Assembly (NCBI GenBank): GCA_016748015.1
Contig: JAAOMT010000785.1
Location: 4,426 to 68,425 of the forward strand
Direction of reading: 5' to 3'
Origin: Geosiphon pyriformis
Taxonomy: Eukaryota; Glomeromycota; Glomeromycetes; Archaeosporales; Geosiphonaceae
DNA: 64,000 nucleotides
Translations under genes and position numbers: made by a program
In this document: positions 25,642-37,673 of the stretch, in pieces
How positions within the stretch are numbered: position 1 is the first letter of the stretch
How the letters are laid out: the number at the start of each line of letters is the position of its first letter
The notes under the pieces: model-generated
Told to the model about the DNA's origin: nothing
The model's input: only the letters and a program-made list of their open reading frames with translations
Database searches by the model: none

Positions 25642-26577
25642 AATACCAGGAACTTTAACAGGACGAAACCCATCACAAATTAAGTACTGAAGATGAATGT
25701 CATGATTTATATTCGAAAAAAGGTTTTTCCCTCCTGATGCAATTTCCCACATAATCATTCCAACACTGTAAACATCAGAAAATTGTGAATGTGGTTGGCC
25801 TCGTAGAACTTCTGGTGCCATATAAGGAATCACTCCAAAAGTTCCTTTATCGTTGCTCCAAGATGTCGAATCTGCAGGAAAAGCAAGACCCAAATCGGCA
25901 ACCATCACTTGATGCCCATTCACCAGAACATTTCCAGGGTGTAGATCGCGATGAAGAAACCCCAATTGATGGATGCAAGCCAATGCCTCGAAAATCTGCG
26001 CTGTAATGAGAAGTTTTTCTTGCCATGTTAAGATTTTATTGAAACGCTTCAAATATTGACGCAGGTCATGATTTGACGCGTATTGGAATATAAGTAAAAA
26101 ATCTTTCGTTTTCGGATCACACGTAATGCCAAAAAACGAAATTAGAGCTCGAGAGGCATGAGAGCAGCAGAGATGAATTGCAACCTAAAAATATTTTGAA
26201 TAAATAGGGAGACATTGGAAAATATTCACTTTCAACAGTACTCTAAATAATGATTTAAAGAACATTGTACTTGCCTCTCTCAAAAATTCATTTGTACTTT
26301 TTTCGGAATTATTTATTCTCTTTAGGGCAACTTTTGTAGGTGAAGTTCTAACGAGTTCATTATTGCCATCAAGACAGACTCGTCCATCAAGCCATATAGC
26401 TGAAAAAACGGTCCCAAATCCTCCTTGAGCTAAATATTTGATGTCTTTGAACCGATCAAAGTCTACCCATTCAATGAATTTTTTATTGAAAAGTTCTTTC
26501 CAGAGGTAAAAATTCAAAATCCCGGCAAGTTGTGCGCTGTTGTTTGAAAGTTGTGAATGCGAAATTAATTCTTCCAA
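25642..26577 (-). CDS. TKL-type protein kinase 2, copy A (partial, 3' in gap)
   Basis: Two exons are visible: 26577-26275 and 26184-25642. The intron (26274-26185, 90 nt) has a GC donor (GAG|GCAAGT) and AG acceptor; the nearby GT option leads to a stop. Motifs in order: IEWVDFDRFKDIKYLAQGGF (glycine loop), VALKRI (beta-3 Lys), HRDLHPGN (catalytic loop), ADLGLAF (DLG in place of DFG), YMAPEVLRG and SDVYSVGMIMWE. This is the kinase type expanded in Glomeromycotina. The catalytic domain is open up to the gap, so the C-terminus, perhaps Sel1 repeats, is missing. The 5' end is uncertain: the frame begins at a TTG with an upstream in-frame stop and no ATG. It converges on the kinase-Sel1 pseudogene. 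It may still be a functional gene with an unseen first exon, or a pseudogene. Confidence 0.65.
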
Positions 26578-28450
26578 ATTTGAATTTTATCCTGAATCAT
26601 TGCATTGATTTGAAGTTCAAAGAAAATTTCTGGTTCTTTAATTGCAAGCTATATGGATCATAGATAAATTTAGTGTTTTCTTTTTTGTAATAAGAAATTG
26701 CTCCCGTATTTGTCCAAGGGGCTAAATCCATTTAGTTGATCGTACTGTATTTTGATAATGCGACAGAAATTCATTAAAAAGAAACAATACGTTTTATACA
26801 ATTTTTTTAATAAGTTATTTTGGCTGGTGATAAAATACAAGATGATATTCAGGTATTTCGCATTATTAAGAACCACAACTGTTACGTGACACAATAGTGA
26901 AGTTAAATCTTATTTCGAAAAGAATATTTCCAATCTTGAAAACACACAAGAATTTGTAATCTATTTTTTTTAGCCTCTAGCTGACCAAATATGCCATGAA
27001 TTTAAAATTACTTATGAATTTTGTGCTCCATCCAAAGATAATATTTATTTTTAACACCGAATTCTAAGGTGCCTAATATTGTTCCAATATATTATACTTC
27101 TTAATACATGTAAAAGAAAAATATTGATAATATTATTTCATGTATAGTTTGAAATTCTTATGAAGATTCAGTTAAAAAATGATAAAAGTAGACTATCTAA
27201 GGAAAGCCTAAAATTTAACCAAGGCTTAAATTATCAAAATTAAGAAAAGCATTAAACTCAAGCAATCAAGGTTTCTAGAGTGATCTTCGTTAAGGATGTA
27301 TATTTAATCATAAACTTTTATCTTCACGAAATTCTTTTAAAAACAGAGATGGAATCATTTTAATTAATGTTGACCTTAAGATATTTACTTAAACTAGATT
27401 TGTATTCGTAATTCCTGAAATTCAGAAAATATATTAAAAATTTAAGAGATTCATTGAGTTTTAATTCCTCGTTCACAATTGCGTATTGAAAATTTATTCG
27501 AGTCTCAGTCTTCCAAAAATCCAATTCATGGAATATAAAGGGTCAGCATAAAGAATAAAGTTATTCATCATTTCAAGAGCTTATCATTTTGAAAAAAAAT
27601 TCTGAGCCCACGGAGATGGGTTATTTAGCCTTGAATTTTTAATGTAAAAATGTAACTAAAAAAAGATTGGTTAGCCTCTTTTGCAAAGCTCTGCTTACAT
27701 TCAATGAAAATTTTATTAAGATTTTGAATTAAAGACATGAATTAATAGATATACATGTATTTGGTTTGGGAATTGAAATTATTAGTTATAAATTTGAATA
27801 TTACAAATTAATTATATTTCTGATTTTCTATATTCAGTGACCGTGGATGAAAAAAATCTTATAGATGATCAAAAATACAAAGTTCAGATATTTTGACCAT
27901 ATAGCCATTCGAAAGGTTCAATCTTACTTTAAAAAAAGACTAAAAGTAATATTTGAAAACGATATTTTGTTGCTTCGGTTTGTTTAAAAAGAAAAGATTT
28001 AGTAAAGAATAAGAGTGAAGAAAGTGAATTGTAAAGTTATCATATTGTTGGATTAAAAAGGATAGAATAAATATTAAAATTTTGGCAAATCAATATTTTC
28101 AAAGATATTTCTAGCATTTATGAAAATTTTAAGCCAAAATCGTTGTAATAAAAAGTAAAATAGCTCCTGTTTTGTTAATAAGCATACTGAGCTGTCATCT
28201 TGAAACCTATTTCTTATGCAAATTTTTATCAACCTTGAAAAGCAGGTCGACGTGATAAATTTTACTCGAGCAAGTTTCTCTTGAGAACCATCCTTTTCTT
28301 GTGAGTCTTATTTCTCGGATTACCAAAAAAGCATTAGAATTTTTTGCGTAAGAAAACATGGTAATTTCAAAAAATATCTTTCAAATTTTGATGATATAAG
28401 GCAATATGCTAGGACAATTAGTCTTTTTAAAGAATTTTCCAAGTACTAAT
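26578..28450. other. Non-coding inner part of left inverted arm
   Basis: No ORF with a recognisable product. It matches the reverse complement of about 57947-59800 with scattered substitutions and indels. Relative to the right arm it carries an extra stretch of roughly 50 bases just upstream of the kinase 2 frame (about 26580-26630). Confidence 0.6.
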
Positions 28451-29787
28451 TTATCATGATATAAATACCAAAAAATACTAGTAAACACGAAACTAAAATC
28501 AATATTATCAACGACAAATATCTTGAAGAGATACAGACGTTATTTTATTAGATGTTTTTTACATAATTGGATATTAGCATTATAATGAGAATATTTAAGT
28601 AACTATTTTAAATTTCAGGAATAATTACTATTAATTCAGTAGTAACTAGGACAAAATTTTCGAAAAATCACACATATGTAATAATAAAAGTTTTTAAGGT
28701 TGCTAAATATTGTTGAGATTAATACTCTTGTTTTTTATTTTAGTTTTGTTACAATTATTAGTTTTATTAATTTTTGTTTCTGCATTCATCAAATAAAAAA
28801 TTAAAATTAAAATTAAAATTAGCCACAGTATAATATCACTATTTTTTTGACAAGTCTACAACTTAATTGTTCCTTAAGAGATTCAAAGTTAAACATTTTT
28901 TTAAAAATAGGTGATAACCTTGGCAATACTAATAGCAAAATTGGTAAAAACTTTGTAAACAAGAAAAGAAAAAATCAATAATTAGTTTCTCCAGTAGAAA
29001 AATAATTGAATAAATTGATATATTTTGAATACCATGAATATTTTTAAACTCAAATTATGAATAAATTATGCATATGTTTTTTAAAGAATTATTTTTGGTA
29101 AAATTGATAATATCTATGGAACAGAAGAAAAAAAGAATCCTAATATTTTCAAATTGAGTATTGAAACAGAAAAAGATGAGGTAAGATATAAAATCAGGTG
29201 CTCATACCAGGGTGGCTAAAATTGATTTTTAGATCCGTCTAGGCTGAATTTGTTTTTTCCACTAAAACAAGACTAGCCAAAATTTTGATTCAATATTATG
29301 AGAAACAAATGCTATAATAGTGTTGAACGATCTGTGCAAACAAAATAAATAAAAAAATAAAATAATAAATAATTAAAATGTTCCAAGGGTTTAAAAAGAA
29401 ATTATTAATTAGGCGCAACACTTTGAAAATTTAATTTTGAAACTGTAAAATAAATTTCGGAAACAATAATAATTTTTAAGAGACCAAAATTTCCAGCAAA
29501 AGAGTGAAATTTTGAAACTTATTCAAGAGACTATTGTGCTATGATTAATATATTAGCTTTAAATCTAAAAATACTCAAATGATTAGGTCTAATAAAGGAA
29601 AAAACATTCAATATCACGGATAACAGATTAGATAAGTTTGCGTACCAAATATTTGGAAAAAAGATGTTTTTAGAGAAGATCGGGAAAACTTAGCCTCGTG
29701 TTTTTTTATCAAGGGGATATAATTGAAGGAAAAAAACTTTACTCATTCTAACAAAAATTGAACAATTTCTAATACATTGATTTCAAA
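28451..29787. other. Intergenic, upstream of lipase-like gene 1
   Basis: AT-rich DNA outside the inverted duplication with a short run of TTAAAA-type repeats near 28800-28820. No gene is recognised. Confidence 0.5.
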
Positions 29788-31216
29788 ATGTTCTTTGTTT
29801 CTTACATTTCTTCGATTATTTTTTTTATAATTGTAATTTTCACATCACAAATTTGGTATTCTTCATTTTTCATAAAAAATTTCGAATTAACAAATTCAAC
29901 GCGTTTGATATCTCCCAATACTCAAGACATTAAAGAGAATAACTCAAAAAACCAATATATTTTTATAGATAAAGCAGGGAATTCACATGATCCGAGAAAT
30001 ATTTCTCATACAAATAGCTCTAAAAATTTTAACCCACCATATATAGGTCTCCCGGCTCCTGATGCTTTAATTCAATTAAGTGATTTCCAAGATATAAATT
30101 CAAACGTAGCCTATTCCCATATTCGTAGAACCGAATTTGTAGACCTAAGTTTTCCCATTATGGACCTTAAATTATTAAGAGATTTTAAAAAATATGCATG
30201 GCTTGCAATGAAAGCATCATGCCTTAAGAAGGATGTAAGAAATATGGTTATACCTGGAATTTATGGTATATGTTTAACTCAATTTTTGAGAATTTATAAA
30301 ACTCTATATATGACAAAAATTTGAATTTTTTTTCCAGCTAAAGTTGGGATATCCTTCAATGAATTGGTTCTTCATATCCAAGCAGACGAGTTAAGTGAAC
30401 AACAATGGTTATCACGAAAAAATGATTTGGTCGATTATCCAGAAATTAAAGGAGGAAAAGTTGATAAAGAATTTTACTCAAATTTTCTTAAAACTCAAGG
30501 AGTCATGGCTAAAAAGCTAGCATCTATTTCAATGGACACTGGTATATCTCGAATCGTTTTAGCCGCTTATGGAATCGGTGCTGGTAAGCTTTAATAATCA
30601 TTCTTATTGGGAAGTTCTTTTACTAATTTTTCTTATTTTATCTACATTTACTTTAATAGTATATGGAATTTTCACAATGCTACAATTATTAACAATTACG
30701 CACGATTTGACTATTGATATTTATACCTATGGTCAACCACATATCGGAAATCGAATATTTGCTCTATATATTAATCAAATTAAATCTTTCATGAAAATCA
30801 CTCGCATTACTTTTAAAGATGACTTTGTCCCTCGAATGCCAGTAAATAAATATCATGACTATCTTCATCATATGACGGAGGTTTGGATTGCTTCTGAAGA
30901 CTGTTCATGCCTTAAAGAAGAGGTATATTTATGTCTTAGCAGCTCGGGGTTATTTGACGGACATAAATACACCGCGGAAAACTCGGTATATCAGAAATAA
31001 TTTAAATAAGCCTGATTATTCATATAATTGTGCTAATTTCTAGATTTCTCTTCAAATAACTAGAGATGTAATAACCGGTTTAGAGTTCCAAATATCCGCT
31101 CTCACAGAGGTCCGTATTTTGGTTATAAAATGGGCGTTTGTATCGAGGCTCCACCACCATTTCAAGATGTCAAGTATGCTTTCTTTGGAGATGAAAAATG
31201 GACTACTAATTTATAA
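29788..31216 (+). CDS. Lipase class 3-like protein 1, catalytic Ser replaced (pseudo-lipase)
   Basis: Exons: 29788-30265, 30338-30583, 30660-30985, 31064-31216; 400 aa, phases closed, GT-AG introns. Residues 1-28 form a hydrophobic signal peptide or anchor. The body follows the fungal class 3 lipase fold: YTYGQPHIGNRIFA, then KDDFVPRMP (Asp296 at the catalytic Asp position) and LHHMTEVW (His311 at the catalytic His position). The nucleophile elbow reads AAYGIGAG, placing Ile238 where GHSLGG has Ser. The oxyanion-region RGxxxTDW seen in gene 2 is replaced by IQADELSEQQW. Six conserved cysteines, including a CxC and a C-terminal GVC, suggest disulfides and a secreted or luminal location. It is probably not a hydrolase; a lipid-binding or regulatory role is possible but inferred. 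Its closest relative here is gene 3. Confidence 0.85.
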
Positions 31217-31451
31217 TGATGAAAAAAATAAATTCAGTCCCTTAATAATTATCTATCAAATCAGCACATGTCATCCCTTAAAAGTACTCATTTATCAAAA
31301 TCGAAACTCTACTTTTTAAAACTTTTTAACCAACTTAGATGTGTTTTATAACTCTTGCTATTCTAGCAAACAATTAGATCTCCAAGTGAGACCAAATTTT
31401 TACAAAGAATAAAAAATTAGCCTGAGAAGAGGAGACAATATTTTAAAAAGA

Positions 31452-31537
31452 GAGTTGGGTGATTATGAGCAGAAAAGAGTTGACTGACTGAGTATGAGCA
31501 GAAAAGAGTTGACTGACTGAGTATAAGCAAAAAAGAG
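31452..31537. repeat. Minisatellite, about 3 copies of a 29-nt unit
   Basis: The unit begins gagttgactgactgagtatg and ends agcagaaaa. Copies start at about 31452 (degenerate), 31476 and 31505. It lies 0.2 kb downstream of lipase-like gene 1. Confidence 0.8.
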
Positions 31538-32731
31538 TAAAAAATAGAAAAAAAGAAATCACTAACTCCAAGTTAACCATCGGCCATTTGTAGAAGATAC
31601 AGTCGAAGAACTATTTATTAAAAAGAAACGGAAAACTGTTGATTAGGGTTAAAAAAGCTCGAGTATCTAAGGACTTTTTCCTTCAATTAGTGTAATAAAG
31701 AAATTAACGGATCCCTAAAACACTCCCTCTTCAATTACCAATTAGTTTATATCTGAGAATATTGAAAAAAGTTGGAAGAAGAAAAGTTGGCATTTTTATT
31801 AGGGAAATAGTAGAAGAGAATTATTTAAGAAACGCTCATAAAGAACGCTATACCAACAACCCACATTTATTGAAAGAAGGAAAAAAGTCGAAATTGAAAT
31901 CTCACTAAAAATTATGCAAAGAAAAGTGTTAGGAAATAATATTTTGCAGCGAACAGTCTACTGAATAGACTTACCTTACCGGATAAGAAAAACATTCGGG
32001 GATTACTAATTCGGGTTCAATCCATTTTGGTAATAAGTAATCAAATCAAAAAGATATTATTGAAGAAGTAAATGTTAATCAAAGTATTCTTATAAGCCTT
32101 TTTTTACCCCAAAAAGATGGAGTTTGTCTTGATGAATTTAGCCAAGATAATAAATGCAAAAGGAGAAGAAATAACTAATTCTGTATTAAAAAAAAAGGGA
32201 GATTTGGTTATTGAGAATTTTTCTAATTTAGTGCTATGATAATTATTAGCTTAATGGCTTGAAACTTATTGATTTATCTGCAAACTTTCTGGTATGTAAA
32301 TAGGTTCGATGTTAACTTTCTCTGTAATTTTGATTCTAAAAAATTGAGAATTTATTACTTTGCAAAATTTGTAAAATTAAAACGTTTATATCTGGGAGCA
32401 AAGAGATAGCAGAAAATTACAAATGTGAAAAAAATAATTGTTTGTGATTATTTTTGTGATTCATTTAAAAGATTTTCAAAATCTAAGGAATTTCAAGTTT
32501 AAAAATATTTTATTGTGTTATTGATGATGGTCAGTATTATGTAATGACAAATAAAAAGAAACTAGTAATTTTAGTTAAAAGAATAATAATTTTGAATATT
32601 TTTAGGAAATATTATTTACTTGATTATTAAAGAAATTTTTAGTAAAAGTTACAATTATTTGTTTATATTATATTTAGACAAGACTTAAAATTACAAAAAT
32701 TTTTTTTTTAAAAATAAATAAAAGAATAGGC

Positions 32732-32732
<1 letters not shown>

Positions 32733-32772
<40 letters not shown>
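32733..32772. repeat. (AAT)n microsatellite
   Basis: About thirteen AAT triplets in intergenic DNA. Confidence 0.9.
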
Positions 32773-32774
<2 letters not shown>

Positions 32775-34059
32775 TGTTTAAATTAAATTGAAAAGTTATT
32801 ATATTGTAAAATTCTTTTTTAAACTATTAATTATGATTATTATCGGATTAGTTTTAAATACTTTTACCAAACTAAAAGCCGAAGATATGGGTAAATAATT
32901 TACTTACTAAAAAGGAATATTGTCGCTAATTTCATTATTACGTAAAATTAATTTTAAAAATTGTGACCTCATTAATAAATATATTTTTTATTTGATTCTA
33001 TTTATTTGCTTTGTTTTATATTAGTTTAATTAAGTTATCGAAAATATATCTTATTTTGATTTTAAATAATATATATGAAAAATATTATTTATATCCTCTT
33101 TACTATTTTTTTTTTTTTTAACTCTTGATGAAGAGTTACAAGCACAGGCTCCCAATAAAAATAAAATATTTATTTATTTATTTTAAACATTCAATATATG
33201 ATGTAATAAAACTAAATAATTATTTTAGGTTTTTGAATAATCAAATTTTTTGTTTTCAAACTATTTATTCTCGCGTCATTAACATAACATTTTAATCCAG
33301 TACATGTTAAATATATTTTGTCTATTTATCTTATTTTATTTTATTTTATTTTATTAGGATATTCTAACCCAATAATAGAAAAATACTTAATTTATAATAA
33401 ATGATTTCTTATGTTTAAGTTTGTGACGTAGTTAATAATTGCTTTTTATTCTACCATCCAGTTTAAAGAATCGAGTGACTCCTTGATCGATCATTATTTG
33501 AAATTCCAAGAGATGAACCATAAACTTATCCTTAACCCGAATGTATCACAAATTATCAGCATAAACTGACTGATAGAAACCCTTTTCCGCCTTATCAAAG
33601 ATAAAGTGATATTTTCCGAGCAAAATGAAATTGATTTTTATTATTTTTTGATTTCTCTCAAAGTTTATCAGGTACTTGTGTTTTTCCGAGCGCAGTTAGT
33701 TACTATTTCGAAAATTGAACTATGGGGTATCTGTTTTTGAAACTTTTTTTGTAAAATAAAACATGAATTAATTTTATCCCGTGAAATTTACAATGCAACA
33801 CATTTATGGGAAAGAGCACACTTAAAATCCTGAACATCCATTGCGTGTTAGTATGCAACTCGAGAATCATTTAATATCACGAACCATGCATGCAATTGAA
33901 CTCTATTCTGAAAATTTTTCACAAAGTTCATTAAATTTTATAAAAGAGCAGACAGGTTTTTCAAATTTTGATTTTTTCATCCAAATCTCATAATTCATTT
34001 TAAACCGATTCTGTCAACTTGAATCTCTTGAACGATAATTCCATAAGACGATTCTCAAA

Positions 34060-34427
34060 ATGTCAAAAGTGTGAGTATGATTTATAAAGATGATTGATCA
34101 GGGTTTTGTAAATCATAAAATAGAGAAGATCTTTAGCTTTTTTAATTAAATGATCTCACATTCACAAATAAACGCAGCCCGTTAAACGTTAAAAAAGCAA
34201 TCCGAGATATTTTTGAACAAGGTTTACCAGAACTTCAGAAAAAAATAGAGGATGCTACTTTGGAAAATTTTGATTTGATTGTGAACTGGGAGGAACTGGT
34301 TCCAAAGGTTAATGAAAAGTATATTGGGGAGGATCTGGTAAACAAGGTGTGTAATTTAAAGATTTATTGATTTTGTTAAGTTATGATTGACGACAAAAAT
34401 ATTAACTTTGTTTTCTTTGATCTATCG

Positions 34428-34464
<37 letters not shown>

Positions 34465-35250
34465 CTCACTCAAAAGGTTTTTTCATATTTCTTTTACACC
34501 ACCTCTTTTATTCAAAAAAAATGCCGTGATGACGACTTGATTGGTGAAGCACTTCTCGAGGAATGCACATCACGCCGCATCGTGTTTGAGATTGTCGATA
34601 AAACCCCTGGTAAACGTGATCCTAATACGCAATTCGAGCAGGGGGTTATGTATATAAGAACAACTGCAGAAAATTTTGGAGAAAGAATTGATGAGGTGGC
34701 AGCACATTTTGAAGAGAATTTCGAAGGGTTTGAACCTACCCCCGAAACTTTTGGTGAGTAGACAATAGATTTACAATTTTTTTAAAAAATTATGATTAAA
34801 TTTCCGATTACGTTTCATTTTCAAAAAGTAAAACCAATCCAAGCTATAAAGGCTCCTCCACCAAAACCTCCTCAAATGAATACCGTCCAAAACGTTAAAT
34901 CCCAGTATGTTATACTTCGTCTAAGTCGTAACCAATCACAAGCGTGGAATGATAGTTTGACCATCGATGGCCCTATTGAAGTCTTAAAACAATTTAAGTT
35001 TTGGAGTGAACGTAACCTTGTTCCAAATCCAAACTATCGTGAGACAGCTGAGATTTACTATCTTCAAGGACCTTTCCAGAAACAGTTGTTCATCCAAGGT
35101 TGGGATAATAATATATTGTATGATTACAGTATTACAACCATCATGGAGGTAATGGAGGGATTTGGATTTAATTTTATGCAGATGCAATTAACTCCACAAT
35201 TGGAGGTTTACATATTGAAAAGTGAGGGTAGTGCTATTAACGTCAAATAA
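34060..35250 (+). CDS. Hypothetical protein, 292 aa, four exons
   Basis: Exons: 34060-34070 (11 nt), 34178-34346, 34477-34753, 34829-35250; 879 nt, phases closed. I do not recognise the family. The N-terminal third is charged and helical-looking (KKAIRDIFEQGLPELQKKIE). The middle has acidic segments (DEVAAHFEENFEGFEPTPE), then a Pro-rich linker (KAPPPKPPQ). The C-terminal 120 residues look globular with alternating beta-like and aromatic segments (YVILRLSRNQSQAW; TAEIYYLQGPFQKQLFIQGW). There is no signal peptide or membrane span. The exon 3 start is the weakest part: the acceptor lies just after a CAAT repeat, and the first residues encoded are unlike the rest. The spliced frame and composition support a real gene. 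It sits between lipase genes 1 and 2 on the same strand. Confidence 0.7.
34429..34464. repeat. (CAAT)n tetranucleotide repeat in intron 2 of the 292-aa gene
   Basis: Roughly eight to nine CAAT/ATCA units ending about 12 bases before the proposed exon 3 acceptor. Length variation could affect splicing. Confidence 0.9.
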
Positions 35251-37673
35251 TTATCCTTTGAATTTTATAATATAAATTTTGAACAAGATTATGAATAATA
35301 AGATAAATAATTGTATTTGAGTAAATAAATTTATCAAAATAAAAAAGTTATATGACTTTATTTAATAGCATACTTTGGTTACTCAATCTACCCAATGAAT
35401 AAATATATATATATTTCTTAAACTGCAAATTTTGTGATATCTCAATAGTTAAACTTGAAAGCTCGAATATTCTTTCTTTCTTGTAGCCTAATTAATTTAG
35501 AGAAAGAATTTAAATTGATGATAACTTTATTGCTTACCACTTAATTTACTGGTAGAAATTATCCAATATTTTTTTTTAAATCAAATATAAACAAAAATTT
35601 TTCTTTAAATATTACTGCCTTTTAAATCCTACTTTGACAAAAATTATAATAATAATAATATTTGATTTTAAGAAAACGAAATTTATTTTATATCTTAATA
35701 GAAAATTTCGAGTTTTATAACTTTGATTTGGAGATTCCAATTTTTTAAATAGGATTTAACAAGTGATTATAAATAAAACTTGATAATAAAACTGACCGAA
35801 CGAAGGAATTTGTTTCAAAATTTAAAACTATTTTTATTTGGAAGGATATTTAATTATTTTCTTTATCTTTTAATTGATCGCTCGACATAATTGGATTATT
35901 ATTTTTTTTTTTTAAATAATGAGGATCATAATAAACCGATTTGCAAGTTTCAATACCCTAATAAATTTTTCCTAGGTCTAAAATAAATTTTCCCTAGGTC
36001 TAAATCTTTTCCACTTGGCTTGAAATAAAACAACAAAAATTTTTAAATATTGAAATATTCCTATTAAATCCAATATTCCGTACTCTCTAAACTAATTAAT
36101 ATAATTCAAGAATAGTTTTAGGAAAAAATTTAGCTAGATAGAAATGTTTAGCATTATCTCAATGATTGAACGCACCATATTTTCGTCTTTATAACAAATC
36201 CATCGGTTACCGTAACAGAAATACCTCTTCTTTATCACATAAATTTTGGTCAGAAGCAATTCAATTTATAATACATGGTGACAGAATAAAATGCGAAAGA
36301 CAAATTTATCTTTCAAAGTAAGACGGTGAACAAGCATTATATTGGTGAGATAATAGTTTCCAATACTTTGATTGCCCGCACGAATAGGTATCAATAAGTG
36401 CAATTATGTTTAAAGTGTAAAAAATTCAGAATGGATAGAATTGAAAAGAAAAAAGTTAAAACAAAAGAAAATTTATAAAAAACTTACCCAGGATCAATTC
36501 CATGTGTAGCTACATTAACTGGGTTATTTTTTAGTCTTTAAAATATATTTTAGCTTTTTAGCTATAACTCCTTGAGTATCAAAACATTATGAGTAAAACT
36601 GCTTCATAAACTTTTTCCCCTATAATTTATGGATAATTGACCAAATATTTTTTCTTGATAACCATTCCTGTCAACTTAACCCGCTTGCTTGCGTATAAAC
36701 TAACAATTAATCCAATGATCTCCCAATCGATGTTTAAAGTTTCAATTTTAGCCATCGATTTTCAGATATAACCATATTGGAGTTTTTCAAGTTAAAGAGG
36801 AAATTTGAAACACTATTAAAATTGGTTTATAATAACATGTTAATAGGCTGAATTCGAAATAATTTAAAAAAGAATTAGGAGCTGAAAATTAAATAGTCCA
36901 ATATTTTTACTAGGGAAATAAAAATTGGTCAAAGAAAACATTGAGCAAAGGCAGAAAACATGCATATTTTAAATATTCACCAATTGAACAAAGTAAATTT
37001 AACCTTTTTATATTCAGGCAAAGGCAAATGATTTTTCCTTCAGATATTTTAGCCTAAAAAAAAAGAATTTTTATCTTTTACTAATTCTTCCACAAATAGT
37101 TGATATTTTGATATCGCATCTTCTAAAAATCCGGGATATTTTTTTGAGTATATTTTCAAATTAAAATTAAACATTCTAATCATTTTAATCTTAGCTTCAT
37201 AATTTCAACTGATTTGTGAAAAAATACAGCATAGTATTTAATTAAGACCCTTTCAAAGTAATAAGATAGATAAAATTATTTGGAATGATTTAAGGAAAGT
37301 ATCATCATTTTGTAAAAAGTTTGTAACGATAAAAATAAATATTTTCCCCTTTATTTGTTAGTAACCGATTCTTTTTCAAAATCAGATGATGTTGCTTGTA
37401 TTGCTTTTATACGAAATATATTCGCTTGTGAATAGTAGCGACACAATAATATTAGCATTTGAAGACAATAATGACTGATAACAGTTCAAAAAGTAGATAA
37501 TACAAAACGTCGATCCAACAATGGATATAATCAAATCAACACTTTCTTGTTTGCTTGTTATTTTTTTTTTTAGCTAAACAACTCACGAAGAGAGCAAACA
37601 AATTTTGACGTGTCGAAAACTCAACTTTAAAAAGCAAGAAATAAAGATGTAAGGATAAAAATTTCAACCAAAA
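35251..37673. other. Intergenic between hypothetical gene and lipase 2
   Basis: AT-rich, no gene recognised. A short direct duplication (cctaggtctaaa... twice) lies near 35970-36005. Confidence 0.5.

Larger units (their letters stand above)
23362..28450. repeat. Inverted duplication, left arm (about 5.1 kb)
   Basis: The reverse complement of this stretch matches 57947-63010 along its length. The outer edge lies inside the decayed kinase (about 23362 here, 63010 there). The inner edge is near 28450 here and 57947 there, where matching sequence abruptly stops. Similarity is almost perfect around the N gap and drops, with small indels, towards both ends. It contains kinase-Sel1 pseudogene copy A, the gap, kinase 2 copy A and about 1.9 kb of non-coding DNA. 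Confidence 0.9.
31217..34059. other. Intergenic with short minisatellite and AAT repeats
   Basis: No gene is supportable. It holds a short tandem repeat at 31452-31537, an AAT run at about 32733-32772 and TTTTA repeats near 33331-33356. The part at 31550-32250 is less AT-skewed and may be a very old gene or element remnant, but no family was recognised. Confidence 0.5.

Noticed and set aside
31452-31537. Short regular repeat considered as a CRISPR-like array
   Set aside because: The units are contiguous without unique spacers and the organism is a fungus; it is a minisatellite.
31550-32250. Possible degenerate transposon or gene remnant
   Set aside because: No terminal repeats, reverse transcriptase or transposase motif could be identified.
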